DNA of 64,000 bases from Yamagishiella unicocca (GCA_003116995.1 BDSL01000016.1:372001-436000), one strand, 5' to 3'. Shown: positions 12,301-24,483, counted from the stretch's first letter. Numbers and translations: made by a program. Notes: a model not told the origin generated them from the sequence alone.

Positions 12301-13399
12301 AGGATGCCATGTCGCCATCTGCAAAGAGTGAACACTACGTTACGGACTCCCAAGCCATGTCGGACGCCATTCACGGGCAGATTGTGCCGTAAGTCGTCCC
12401 ATTATACATACATGGTCATCAGTATGTTGCGCGCACCTGACGTACGCGGGCATGCCGCCGTAGTCAGCCCAGTAGTTCGTGAGCACCATCAACAGCCTGC
12501 GGGCATGTCGGGTTGCGCCGTCAGCCAGATTGTTGCTATACACGCTCTTTGCTGCGAGCGGGGCAGCCAGCGCCAGTAGTGGCCTCTCAAAGCCGTGCAA
12601 GCGTTATGGTGCACAGGTCCTCGAAAATCAGCTGGGATCTGTCAGCGAGCTCAACCTCCTCGAGGTAGTTACTTGATGCATTGCTCTCACTACGGCCCTA
12701 GACCGTGGGCCCCGACACTAAGCTGGACTGCTAGGAGTATTCGATTACCGCGCATATCCACCTTAGGCCACGGCGCCCGGCCTCTGCGACCAACCAATCT
12801 AAGCCGCTCAACACCTGCTCGCTGATTTTGCCTGCAAAGGTGCGATTGCAATGCGAATCAAACGGTGTCCTTGTGTCAGGTCACTAACAGGGCGGAAAAG
12901 CACCTGGCTCCGGCTGAAGGGCGTTCCATTCGTCGGACCCGTCGCAGAATGCCCAGCATCGGATAACAGTAAGGTTGAGCCGCTTCGCATCGTCCAAAAC
13001 CTCGGTTACGATAGACCTCTGGTTCTCGTCCGCGGCGTGTGTCTGCAATCGGGATTACCGCCCTCACTCAAAAATCGGGGAGAAGCTAGCAGCCCTTCAG
13101 GATATCTGCCGAGTAACGCCATATGCCACTGGCCTGGCAGTGCCGCAGCGCTGCAGTCTAGGACCGACCCAAGGGGCCGTCTCGGGCGTCAACGCAAGTG
13201 CAACATAGCAGAGACGCAAATCGCGCATAATACACGCACTGGTTACCATAAGATAGTAGCAGTTTGCGCCAGCGAAGTAGAACGGCGTGCTATCTACAAC
13301 AAGCTGGGCACCGCTGGTGTGAACGAACTTCATTTTTTTGTAAACATATACCCCCAGCATATCGTTAAAAGCATTTGGGTTGGCTTCCGGGTGCGCCAT
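9393..13399 (-). CDS. Endo-beta-1,4-mannanase, GH5 family (subfamily 7 type)
   Basis: Model: complement(join(9393..9799, 9945..10032, 10530..10609, 10872..10951, 11290..11437, 11654..11750, 11837..12089, 12277..12318, 12437..12496, 12762..12831, 12904..13042, 13247..13399)); all phases close, about 538 residues. Plant-type mannanase landmarks appear in order: [59 protein letters not shown] (acid/base Glu), [31 protein letters not shown] (nucleophile Glu, its codon split by an intron), [15 protein letters not shown]. It would cut beta-mannan, probably outside the cell or in the wall. After the barrel there is a Ser/Gly-rich tail of about 110 residues. A donor-like site near 9424 could divert the tail. 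No signal peptide is seen. The start is uncertain: the ATG at 13399 or 13333, or a missed upstream exon. Confidence 0.85.
10353..10390. repeat. Two-copy 20-bp tandem repeat in a mannanase intron
   Basis: The unit TCAGTGATCTCGTCGCCT plus 2 nt occurs twice in direct succession, within the intron between the exons ending at 10530 and starting at 10032. Confidence 0.85.
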
Positions 13400-13624
13400 T
13401 CCTCGTCAGGAAACAATGTCGTACAGCCATGTTGTTTTGACCTGCATTTCGCTAAAGCGCACTTTAATTTTCAATGATTACACCGCCCCCATAATGTCAG
13501 AGTACATATTTGGGTCCTAGAGGACCATTATTGATGTGCAAGCGCGCAGTAGCAAGGATAGCCAGCATGGGTCACGGCGTCGCTCCCTAATCGCTATAGC
13601 GGCTTTGTACTTTCCTTGAAAAGG
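13400..13624. promoter_or_regulatory. Divergent promoter between mannanase and DZIP1
   Basis: Only 225 bp separate the two head-to-head start codons, so both core promoters and 5' UTRs must share this stretch. An in-frame minus-strand ATG near 13567 could open a short hydrophobic leader for the mannanase, but I could not connect it by splice phase. No TATA box stands out. Confidence 0.5.
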
Positions 13625-16600
13625 ATGACTGCAACGTTTCCTCGCACGATGGGATATGGACTTGGCAGCAGCTTCCAGCGCGGGGCGACGGCTTTCGGAC
13701 CCTGGGTGACCGCGGACCCCTACGACTATCCTCTGCGCGACCAGACCATGACGACCGCTCCAACATTTCCACCATTTAAATTTGAACCGCGTCGTGCACG
13801 TATCGACTGGCGCCTGCTTCACGGCCTCGACATAAGTGCCATGGTTGGTTCCAGCTGCGTTAGGGCTTGGAAGCTAACAGTATCCACTATCGCTAGCTTG
13901 CAAACTTTAAATAATACCCCTGCACACCTACAGATGCGGGATGTGGACCTCGATACACTGGAGAAAATCGTCAACATCGTGGCGTTCGGGGACATAGAGG
14001 CGGAGGACACACGTCACCTTACGGAGCTAAACTTCATCAAAATCTTCCGGCTCTCGCAGATGATGATCGAGTATCTGCTCTACGTGCAGGATTGCCTGCA
14101 AAGCAGCAACGGGTGGCTACAGCAGGACAGGTACGGCAGAGGACGTTCGCTCCCATCTGCTCTCGATGGCCGATAACCCCTTTGCCCGAGGCGTGGGTGA
14201 GGTTGTACGGCATGATGGCGCACAGTGTTGGCGTGCTGGGGGCTTGACCCACGGGCTTGCCGCGTGGGCAGCCCATGGCATCCACAGCGCACTAGGCGTG
14301 CGACCCGTGGGCCGGGCCGCACGGATCCGTCTTAGCGCCAACTATGTTTTGGAATGACACCAGATTAACTCACATAACTGCGCCCCGGAAAGCACGGCCG
14401 ACCCACGAACCGGAGGGCGAAGGGGCCAAGTGCGTGATGGGGGCCGTCGCTCATGATGTGTTCTTTGAAAGCATGTTTGTATAGGTGACTGGTACTGGAA
14501 CCCCGAGGCCATCGGTTCAGGTTAAGCTTGGGACTCCGCCCGGACTGTCCGTGCACGCCAATGCCGCCTGCACGCTGTCAGCACTATCATTGCGTGCAAG
14601 ATGCCCACCTGGACCGGCAGCCATTGCGTGCACCCGACACCCATACTGCGACAGAGCACACTGGTGCACATGTATCCAGGAGCATGACCACTACCGTTGT
14701 CTCATTTGGGGTGTTCCCTCTGGGGCCGGACCCGATTAGGGGCAACATGGACAAGTATGTCCAAGCTGCTCGCCTGCGGATTCGCGAACTGGAGGCTAAC
14801 TTAAAGATGAACAAACGAGAGCTGCGGCGTACCCGCAAAACCATCAAAACCTACGAGCTCCTAGCCATCCTGAATGATGGCAAGGGCACGAAGGCAATGA
14901 CGATGCCTACGGCATTCACGACGACGGCGGTGCCCTCTTCGCCGCCACCGCAGCAGCAGGTATGAAGGCCAGGTTGAGCCTAATGCTTATTCGTTAGCGG
15001 GGTTGGCGCGATGCGTGCAGCATGCCCTGTATTGCTTTTGCCGGAGATGTGCGACAAGCAACGCAACCGGAATGCAATTGGGTGGCGCCCCAGACTAAGG
15101 CGGAGCCAAATCCAGTCAACGTCGCCATGGAAGCGCTGCTCCGTAAGGAGCTGGCAGTGCTGTCGGAGCGGCTGAGCAAGGCGACCTACGAGTGCCAGAC
15201 GCTGCGGTCTGAGCGGGACGATTTGTTCCAGGTACGCAGGCGCGGCGGAGCAGCATCCTTTAGGTCAGTGTTTCGCGGTCAGAATCTATTGTGGACGTCC
15301 CCGACTCCTCGCTGTTTATGGTGCGAATCACATGCCAGGTCAGTGGGACCTTGGTATACTCTTCAGTTATTGGAGGCCCTAATGGAACCAGGGTAGCTGT
15401 GAGACCGTTGGCCAATCCGTTAGCAACGCGGAGCGGCGCCCACTGGGTCCAGTGACCTGGGCTGGGTCAGGGACAATGTTCGGTCACACGAAAGGAAAGG
15501 AGAGGCCCATTATTTTCGGCTGTTTGCGCCTTCCTCTCCAGGCTGTCAGGGACCTGGAGACCTCGGTCAAGGCGCGGGGACGTAAGTGATTTAGCCGGAG
15601 TGTTGCCGCTTCCCTCATTTCTAGCAGCGCGGGGCAGCACCGGAGAGGATCATGCCCCGTCTCCAGGATGAGGGCATGGGGGTTGAGAGGCGCCCTGTAC
15701 TGAATACGGCTCTTGTGCTTTGCAGAGAACAATGGAGCGTCCAGTCCGCAGGGCTATGCACGCCAGAAGTAAGTGATGGGTCTCGCATAAGCTTGCAGAG
15801 CGGTGCTTTTCGCACCAAGAGCGCTGCCCGTGCATGATACCGACGCCAGCCTAGCGTCGGCCCCTTCCATAATTTCTCCCGGCCAATTTCGCACGCGCGC
15901 AGTATGGAGGCCATGCAGGCCATCCAAGGCCTCCAGGACCAGCTCAACAAAGCCACAGTCGAAATCACGTAAGCCAGCCAGGCCTCGGCTTGGCCCCAGT
16001 TATGACGTTTCGGGTAGTGGTAGGCTGGCCGGTTTGTGATACATGTCCACGTTCCCCGTCATACCGTAGCTGCAAACAGCGCAAATTGCATCGGCAGCTT
16101 GGTAAATGCTGCGCTTTTTTACACGGGCCTGTCTTGGCAACCCGAGCGCAGGAAGCTCCGCAACGAGAAGGGCGACCTCTCGGAAGAGCTTGAGCACGCC
16201 ACCACGGACAGGCGCCAGCTGCAGGACGAAAAAAGCCGGCTCTTGTCAGAGCTCGCTAGCAGGTAGGTGCTGCGTCCGGCGGCATCCTGCGACCTGTGGA
16301 CGGCGAACTGCAAACCGTGGGTTGCGTGGTGCACTTGAGGATTGCACACTGTCTCTAGTATGACTTGTTCGTTTGATACACGCACGATATATCTACAGGC
16401 GGGTCGACTCGCCGACGGGTGCAGCTGAAAGCCCGAATGGCGACAACCTGGGGAGTATGCTGCTGGAGGCCGACCAGCAGAAGGCCAAAGTGCAGGTGCG
16501 TGATCACCTCATACCAAGTTGCTTGTCATTTGCACTCCCGGTCGTATCGCCGTGTGAATGGTACTCTAGTGCTGCATTTGGCGAAAGCCTCTTAACACAA

Positions 16601-19600
16601 CTATTCCACCGATGTCATGCAGGTCCAGCTTTCTGACGCACGGGCCGAAATTGCGGTGCTGCAGAAGGAGCTGATGAAAGCCATGAAGGACAGGGCTTTG
16701 GGGTGCGTGCGCGGACTACGATAGCCACTGTAGTGCTGTCCTGCTAGTGGGGACAAGCTGCTGTGCAAGCTGGTCATGGATGTATTAGAGCAGGATACTT
16801 GGTCCTTGGTAACCTTGGCTTTTGACTTTAAATCGTATTTTACCTTGACCGTTTGCTGTGTGCTGTTCCTGGTTCCGCCGTGCTCATCGCCCGTGCAGTG
16901 CCCCGCCGCAACCCCAGTCCCTCGACGACCGTGCATTACGTGATCTCGAGGCCGCAAAGGGCCAGCTGGAAAGGGAGCTGGCGGAGTTGCGGCAGATCTA
17001 CAATGATGACGTGCGGGAGCTGCAGGGTGCGTCCAGGAGGAGGTTGGGCTGGAGCGAGGAGCGGAGGCGGGGAACAGAAAACGAAGGCGTTCTTTGCAAC
17101 AACATTGTTAGCATTCGGTGTATGTGCGAACTGGACGTAAAAGCTACACGGTGCACGCTGCCGTGAAATCTTGGTGACAGATGCTGCCATGACTGACACC
17201 ACTTGCTTCCGCGCAGAGGAGCTCGAGATGACCCAGGCGAAGGCTGCGGATGCCGATCGCAGGTGTGCGGGCCTTGCGTTGCGCTTACCTATTATAGATT
17301 AGTACGCGCAGGGTGGAGTACAAACGGATGGCTGTTCGGTAATGCGTGACGGAAGGGTAATGGAACCGTCTAGTGCGACTAGGCTTGACAGGATTACTGA
17401 TGTCCCCTCAGTTTGCAGCTGTTGGCCGCATGCCTGATCCCTCCATCCTAAAAGATGACGAACAACCGACCCTCTATGTCACAGGGCCGAAGCCCTGCGA
17501 TCTGCTGGCGGCACGCCAAGAGAGGGAGGCGTCCGAATGGGCGCGCAACAGGGCGGTAGAGGGCCTGGCAGGGGCGACGAAGGCGGCGATCGGCAAAAGG
17601 TGGGTTCCAGACGTGCGGCATATCAACGCCTACCTTATGTGACACCCGTCCGTCTGCTCCTGCGCTCGCTATGTATCTTTAGCCTTCGCTTTCGAATTCG
17701 TGTCGTGGCGTTGGTGTTGGTGTTTTGCGACCACATCTGTAGGCACTCCTGGCCGAGTACGAGGCGACAAATGAGCGCCTGAACCAGCAGATGCTGCAAC
17801 TCAAGGTGCGCTGCCACAGCTGCTGCTGTATGCTGCACAGCTGTGTACACATGATTGTGCTTATGTTTGTCTAGCTCTGAGAGGCGGGCAGCGACGGCGG
17901 TAGCTTCCACAGGCAACATGGGGTTTCACCTGTCGAGGGGTCCGTCTAACACTTCCTATCGCTGTAAATGTGATCGTAACGAAGGTTTCTGGCACTGATC
18001 GCCCCCTAAATCGACTGCCCATTGTTCCACAGGGCGAGCGCAACCTGCTTGCCGGAGAGGTTGAGCAGCTGCGGTCACAGGCCCAGGGTCGTGCATCCCC
18101 GCCGCAAGGTACACACATATAATTAGATATGGGGCGGCTGTCCATGACTCCCTCTCCTGTTGGACACAAAATTACGTCCGCAGATGGGTGTCTTGGCCTG
18201 GATAAGTTATGCTCAGCGGCTGTAGGCCTACTTAGTCCTGAGAAGTGGACGTTATTTCCCTTTCCCGTCTCCACAGGGGACCGGGGCATTGGTCGCGACT
18301 GGCGCACCGAGGAGATTGAGCGGCTCAAAGACGAGGTGCGCGGGAGCACGTGCTAAGCAATGCCGTCGTTTTGCATGAGCGTCGGGTCAGTTTGATTCGC
18401 GGACATGCTTCGTAACCGATTAACGATCAGGTCGCATCGCTCCCGATGGTCCGGTTCTGCTGTGCAGTGCGAGGGGGCCAACCGGCGCATACTTGACCTG
18501 GAGGACGCACTGCGTGACCGCGATGCCCTCATCGAAAGGTTGCGAGCTACCATTCGAGAGCTACAGGTGCGGTGGCAGTGGTCTGGGCGTCCGGGCTCGT
18601 AGCTGTTTTAGCACACCAAAACCTAACCAAAACATCACCATTTGGTGTGCTCCTACCTGCACGTTTTGCACCTGGCAGGCGCTCCTGGACGAGCGCAACC
18701 GGCAGCAAAGGGACTCGGAAGCCGGTGCTAGCCGTGTCAAGCAGCAGGTGAGTCCATTGGCGCCAACGCCTCTCGACCGCAGATGTGCCTTCCTTGTCCC
18801 TACAACCAGGCGCACATGATGCTACATGCAGGTACAGCATTTCGAGCGCTTGGGAGGCCCAGGCAAGCACTTCAAGACGCAGTCCTTCTCCTTCGTAGAC
18901 GACACGCAGCCGGTTCCGGAAACCCCGACCTCCGTGCGAAAATCCACGCTTGGCGACCTGCCGCCGTCGCCGCGGTCTCCATCGCCACAGGCGATCGAAG
19001 AGGTCGAACCAATGTCGCCAGTCTTCGCACCGCCCTCACCGAACCGGCCAGGGCAAGTGCTTGACTCTTCGTTGAACACCAAGTGGCTGCGTCGCATCTC
19101 ACGGCCAACGCAAGCAGAGGCCAAGTAAGTACGGCGCCACGTGTCATGACGGTACCCTGTCAAATTAATCCACCGTTGACTGACGATGAGCCTGTCCCAA
19201 ACAGTATCATTCAACAGACCGTGCTCCGACGCGTGGCTGGTCTAAAGCCGGAGGCGCTGGAGATGATGATCCAGGAGGAGATCCGGGTCATCACCGAGAA
19301 TCCCTACGAGTACAACGGGGACGACGAGACTCTGTTCCGGGCGATGATGCCGCATGAACTCGACGAGCGGCCAGGCGTCCGGTCGGTGAAGCCGCACGAA
19401 TTGGAGGTACAGTGAAACGCAACCGACGCGTATTCGGGCTTCAAACCTTAATTAGCTGTGCGGGCTGACGCGATCGATTCGCGATTGTGGAAGCCTTAGA
19501 CCGCATCCATCCCTCATCTCGGGAGCCTTACACCGCATCCATCCCTCGTGTCTGTCCCTGCACTCGTATGTAGGACCTGGAGACTGCCCGCAGCCTGCTT

Positions 19601-22600
19601 ACCAACCAGCTGTTGGCCGTTGCTGATGACGAGTTGGCGCAGTACGGCGTGGACACGGCTTCGGAGAGCCTCAGCGACAAGGCGTACCTGGCGTGCATGC
19701 AGGAGCTGGCTGCAAAGCGCATGTACGGGCGTGAAGAAGGCTAGGGACGGGCGCGACTCCTTAGGCCGCCCATCGGATGGCCAGACTTGCCAGCTGAATA
19801 GCATGCAAAATGCCCTCAAAGATAGGAGTACCCAAGCGACGATTCCTCTCCCGCGTGGAAGAACCAGCACAACAGCCCTGACGTCCGGCTCGACTTCATC
19901 GTAAACGGTAGTAATTGTTGTGGTGGGCTACTGAGCCAAAGGTAGAGCCATTGGGCGCATCGTGAGTGGTGATCCGAAGCGCGTCGCTTGTATGCTGCCC
20001 TCCGTGACTTGCCAACGCCCTGCCGTACCAACTTGCGAACACCTGCGACCCTTGCAGCCAGATGTTAGAGCGGTATCCCCGGGAGACGCAGGAGCGCGCG
20101 GACGACCTGCGCAGCTACTTGCTGACGCACCTGGAGCTCATGAAGCGGATCACCCAGAAGCAGCAGCAGCGCGTCCTGCAGCAGGAGCTGCAGGATGAGA
20201 CGCAGCGGAAGCTGGTCGGCGCTGGCAGCAGCGGCACTAGCGACGGCCGAACGCTGGCAGCGACGGTTGCAGGAGCGGGAGGCCTTTCCGCTTCCTCGTC
20301 GGCATCGCCACCAGCCGTCATGCCAACGACGGCACCGTCCAGGCGCGACGAGCCGACCAGTGTGGTCGCAGCGGCGCAGCAGCAAGCCTTCTCCGCAGCG
20401 GCGGAAGCGGCGGTGAAACCGCTCTCTGTAGCCACGGAGCCGGCAAGGAGGCCGGTCCCCGCAACTGTGGAAGTGGCGGCGACGACCCCGCAGCGGCAGC
20501 TTCCAGCCTTCCCGTCACGGCAAACCAGCCTGCAGCGCAGCAATCCTTCCGGTAGTGAAGCCGGCGGCGATGAGCTGCGGAGCATGCTGCCGCCAGCCCA
20601 AGGGGGATTCAGGTGCGGCTGGAGGGGAGTGGGCAAGAACAGGTTGGAGGGGAGTGGGCAAGAACAGGGCGGCTACCTTCAGTGCCAGGAAGCGCCTCCT
20701 GAGTCACATCTTGTGAATGCTTTGTCTCACGACCTGTAGCCGTGTCGTGCACCCACGATATCCACAACACACGGTGCTGCTGTTTGGCAATGGTGTGGGT
20801 CGGGTTTTCCTATGCGCCGTCGTACTGTTGTAATACCGTTACCCAATGCATTCCTACCGCAGGCCTTCCTCCGAAACCGTGCAGACGGTCCAACCGCAGC
20901 GGATCAATACTCGGCAAGGTAAACAACATGGCATCTGCTAGTCTAATTAGGCACATTAGTCCTGCCACGTGCCGCTTGGAAACAACGTGGGGCAGCAGCC
21001 CCCTGAATAAGTCGCCCTTCGCCTGCCCTAACTTCCAGCTTCCGGGTTCCCCGCTTCGCCACACCCGTTTGCAGAGTCTATCACGCCGGGCAGCAGCGCC
21101 CACATTAGCCCGGAAGCCTCCATCAAGGAACTCACAAGCGAGGCCAGCATGGTTGGACGTCAGCCTTCGGTCACAAAGTTCAGCCGCTCCTCCAGCAGCG
21201 GCAACAGTGAGAGCGTGGTGCCCCGTCAGTTGATGCTACCCCGGTCCACGTCGGGCCAGCCGCCAGCCCCCGCCGTCGCCGCGCCAGCGGCGCCGCCCAC
21301 GGCCTTCTTCCTCTCCCGTGAGGAGCCACAGGACGTTCCGGAGCGGATCGTCATCGGGCACGCGAAACCGACCACGGCAGCCAAGCCGGTCGCCAAGCCG
21401 GTCGCAGTGGCAGCAGCCACGACGCCGGCGGCAGGTGGCAATATGAACATGTCCATTCGGTCGGTCAAGTATCAGGATTCCGAGTTTGATGACGAAGAGG
21501 ATGACGTGGTGCCGCTTCCTCAGCCCAAGCCCCGTGAGTTCAGTTCAGTGTGCGAAGCTGTAGCCTGAACGCCTGTTGCGCGCCTGATGCTGACTCCGCT
21601 TGTCCGGACTCAATGCGCAGTGCGGCGAGCGATGGAGGAGGACGAGTACGCCTTGACGGAGGACGAGGAGACGCAGCAAGACATGGGCATCGAGGACAGC
21701 GACGACTTCAGCCCCGTCGGTAGGTCTGACACTCACAGGAACGAAGGATTACTCGAAAAGACTTCATTTCCGACCCTGCGGAGTACTCCATACCCTGGGG
21801 CTTTCCAGTGGCAGCATCTCGAGGCGTAGGCGTGTTAGGCTCAGAGCGTTGCCTTAGTATGGTAGGGGTAACTCGTACAGCAGGCTCCAGATGTCGTACG
21901 GGTTTGAACGTGACGTGCCATGCGGTCCGCGCCGGTGACACTGCAGGCCGCCAACCCCAGATGCTCATGCGAGGCGGGTCACCCCCTCGGGCCGCCGCAC
22001 CCAGCCGATTGGGGGCCCAGAACAGTCCAGCGGTCACTCCGGGCAGGTATGTTGGGCACGCGTGATATATATATAACGCTGTCCACCATGTTACTTCGCG
22101 TTTATGTCTTCCCAAGCAGCAGCCTCGGCCGGTCGCCGCTGGAAGCAGCCAGCAAAAGCATGCGCTGCCTCCTGCATGCCCTTGCTCACACACTGCGTTG
22201 TGCTGCTGCCGTCATAAACCCATATTTGAGGTCTTGCCGTTCCACGTTGGTCAGGGGTTGGGCCACGGACGAGCCGCTCCAGGCTGCACCCGCGAAGCCA
22301 GCTGCCGTTACTCGGAAAGTCAGCGAGACCGCAGAACTGGAGGACCTGGAATCCATACACTCCTTCGATAACGCCAACAGCCAGTCGCTTCCGCGGACGG
22401 GTGCATGGGGGGGCAGTCTGCTTAAGCCAACCACGCAAGCAGCGCGGGAACGGGAGCCATCCGCCCAGGTAGAGTGTTGGGTCGGTCTCCTGGTGTTGAG
22501 GGCAGGCCGACGCGCGCCAGAGGGGCAAGGGCACGACACGAAATACCCGCTCGTATCTCGTGCTGAGTACGTGTGCCTAGTTACAATACTTTGGGTGGGT

Positions 22601-23613
22601 CACATCAGTTTTTCTCTTTCGCCTTGCAGCTGAGCAGGACAAGCAAACAGTCCGGCTGGAACGAGGCCATCAACAGCTTCGGTGGGACGAGCGCACCTGG
22701 GGATGAGATCCAAGCAATGCAGGTATGCTGGGCAGTGAGATAGTAGTGCTCGTTACAGTGGGTTCCAGACCAAAGGGCAGAACCATTGAGCACACTTGGG
22801 GAAGTAGTAACTGTTACGGTGGGCCCTAGACCAAAAGGCACAAGGGGTGTAGGTGTCTGTTTTAGCGTGAACCCGGCAGAACCATCCTAAACATAAGCCG
22901 ATACTTTGCAGAGAGGCTGGTTAATGCAGGAATTCGTGCCTAAGGCATACTTTATGTATGCCTTACGTTGCGCACGAATCCGCACCACAGCAGTTGGTGC
23001 CTCCGGCACAGCACAACCCCCCAGACTCCTTTTACGATGTCAGCTGAATTCAGGGTCCCCATACTTCATCATGGCAGCTCTCAAAGGTATTGATCCGTGT
23101 CCTATCCACCTTTGTACCCATCAGGACATTTCTGGCCTCGATTCGTACACGGACAACATTCGACCGGTCAGCCGGATGGCACCACAACGAGGTGCCGTTG
23201 CCGCATCACAGGTACGTTTCCTTTGCCCTGCCATGCCCATAACTGCTGATAGCATATGGTGGAGTCAGGCCTTTCTTTCCTGTCCTTAACCTGGCCAGGA
23301 CTTGCTTTTGGCTCTCCTACTGTGTGGGCAGGCTACACGATTCCTAGTTGGCGGTTAATTAGCTTTGGTCGCTAGTGCACCCGCCTTACTATGTTCGTAC
23401 ACACACTGGCATACGCCTGTTTGATCTTTGTTTCCTGACACATCCGCGTTCACACCTTACTCCCGTTGCAACCTGCGTCCACAACAACACGACACGCTCA
23501 CTCGTATCCTTGCAACCCCTACTGTTTCGCAGCCAAGCGCGCCGGCGCCATCAAGGACCGTGGCACAGCGTGCTAGCTTCTCCAGCGAATTTTCTGACGT
23601 CGAGTACGCATAA
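13625..23613 (+). CDS. DZIP1: DZIP1-like ciliary coiled-coil protein
   Basis: Thirty-one exons, all phases closing, about 1,473 residues: 13625-13843, 13934-14130, 14740-14959, 15094-15231, 15542-15581, 15726-15768, 15903-15968, 16152-16262, 16399-16495, 16623-16702, 16899-17026, 17217-17262, 17485-17599, 17743-17805, 18033-18108, 18277-18335, 18468-18566, 18679-18747, 18832-19124, 19205-19406, 19574-19722, 20058-20612, 20863-20918, 21075-21533, 21621-21719, 21947-22046, 22120-22468, 22630-22722, 23054-23086, 23125-23211, 23533-23613. The N-terminal Dzip-like domain is clear: PPFKFEPRRARIDWRLLHGL, MRDVDLDTLEKI, VAFGDIEAEDTRHLTELNFI, LSQMMIEYLLYVQ. About ten exons of charged coiled coil follow (KLRNEKGDLSEELEHA is typical), then a disordered Ser/Pro/Ala-rich half with an acidic patch (SEFDDEEDD). 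I did not find the C2H2 finger of animal DZIP1. DZIP1 proteins work at the ciliary transition zone and basal-body appendages. Exons 13, 27 and 29 are the least certain. Confidence 0.8.
19493..19550 (+). repeat. Imperfect two-copy repeat in a DZIP1 intron
   Basis: Two copies of a unit built on CCGCATCCATCCCTC, each preceded by GCCTTA, stand back to back just upstream of the exon at 19574. Confidence 0.75.
19905..19955 (+). repeat. Diverged copy of the dispersed GTTACAGTGGGTTCC repeat
   Basis: It aligns with the copy at 22805-22845: both run from a GTAGTAA-type start through GTGGGC to CCAAA/CCAAAAGG. It lies in the DZIP1 intron between exons 21 and 22. Confidence 0.5.
20619..20668 (+). repeat. 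Two-copy tandem repeat at a DZIP1 exon end
   Basis: A unit of about 25 bp containing GGAGGGGAGTGGGCAAGAAC occurs twice, starting 7 nt after the proposed donor at 20612/20613. It is intronic in the model. Confidence 0.8.
22751..22845 (+). repeat. Two tandem copies of the dispersed repeat
   Basis: Copies at 22751-22785 (GTTACAGTGGGTTCCAGACC) and 22805-22845 (GTTACGGTGGGCCCTAGACC) lie in the same orientation in a late DZIP1 intron. Both share the core of the inverted pair at 5319 and 6464. Confidence 0.75.
22941..22965. repeat. Perfect hairpin with 10-bp arms in a DZIP1 intron
   Basis: The arms TAAGGCATAC and GTATGCCTTA are separated by TTTAT. The element is intronic in the model; function unknown. 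Confidence 0.8.
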
Positions 23614-24107
23614 CAACGCCAAGCATCTGATACTCAATGAAAACAGCAATACTTCGCACCGCAACCGGCCGCGAGCTCTCCATAATGCCGGCAATGCCCG
23701 GTATCTGGTGGCAGACTTCAGCTAGGACAGCTAGCGGCAACTCCACGTCCAGATCCTAGGACGACGAGGTTTCTTGCCAGTCTATGATGGCTCGTATGCT
23801 TAACACTGTGTGCCTGGGGACCACTGTCGAAGTTAGTACTGCTAGTACTGCTGTGTGTCATGTACGCAGCATCGCCGTCCACTGCACCACCAAATCTCGT
23901 GACTAGCCGTATCCCTCCGCGTGCAACACGTATAACACGAGTGGCTAGCACTGCTAGCAGATACCCTCAACGGTTGAGGTCAGGGATTGGCATGGCAAAT
24001 GTACGGCTGAAATAGCGCCGTACCTTGAGGGTTTATAATGCCAACCCGCAGACGTCCTAGGACGGGGCACATACACACTGACCCACAACATTATAAATAT
24101 GTACATC

Positions 24108-24112
24108 TGTAA
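24108..24112 (+). terminator. Candidate TGTAA poly(A) signal of DZIP1
   Basis: TGTAA is the usual poly(A) signal of chlamydomonad genes. This copy lies 495 nt after the DZIP1 stop, in AT-rich sequence, and is followed by AAA. The long 3' UTR it implies is normal for these algae. Confidence 0.4.
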
Positions 24113-24261
24113 AAATGTTCTCTATGCTGCAGCACTTGACTGCATTAAGTTTCAAAATAGTTTCCAGATAAGAGCACAGTTTTCGTGGCGGCAATCAACA
24201 TTTGCGAAGTTTAATAGTTTTTTAACTACCATCGTTTTACGTTTGGATATGTACAGGACAT

Positions 24262-24283
24262 TGATTTAATGGCCATTAAATCA
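24262..24283. repeat. Perfect 22-bp palindrome
   Basis: Every base from 24262 to 24283 pairs across the centre (GG|CC at 24272/24273), with no spacer. The arm is TGATTTAATGG. It lies between two gene ends, in AT-rich DNA. Confidence 0.9.
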
Positions 24284-24478
24284 CAGATGCATTTATGAAT
24301 AGGTGCGCATAGCGCATAGTTCATTAGTGCAGTCGCACACAAATTGCAGCGACCAATGGCTACGCTATTTGCCTCCTGACAGGGGGCTCAACCTAACCTC
24401 ATTCCACCTCAACGGTGCCACCTGCCACAAAAACCCGGGCCATCGCTGAACCCTAGGACACCTAAAACTACACACAGC

Positions 24479-24483
24479 TTACA
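24479..24483 (-). terminator. Candidate TGTAA poly(A) signal of regulator A
   Basis: TTACA on the plus strand, so TGTAA on the minus strand, 179-183 nt after the stop codon of the minus-strand gene that ends at 24662. Confidence 0.45.

Noticed and set aside
12340..12600. Longer uninterrupted minus-strand reading through the LLMVLTNYW exon of the mannanase
   Set aside because: An exon at 12762-12831 ([20 protein letters not shown]) with matching phases supplies the expected helix, so the extra in-frame sequence is intron.
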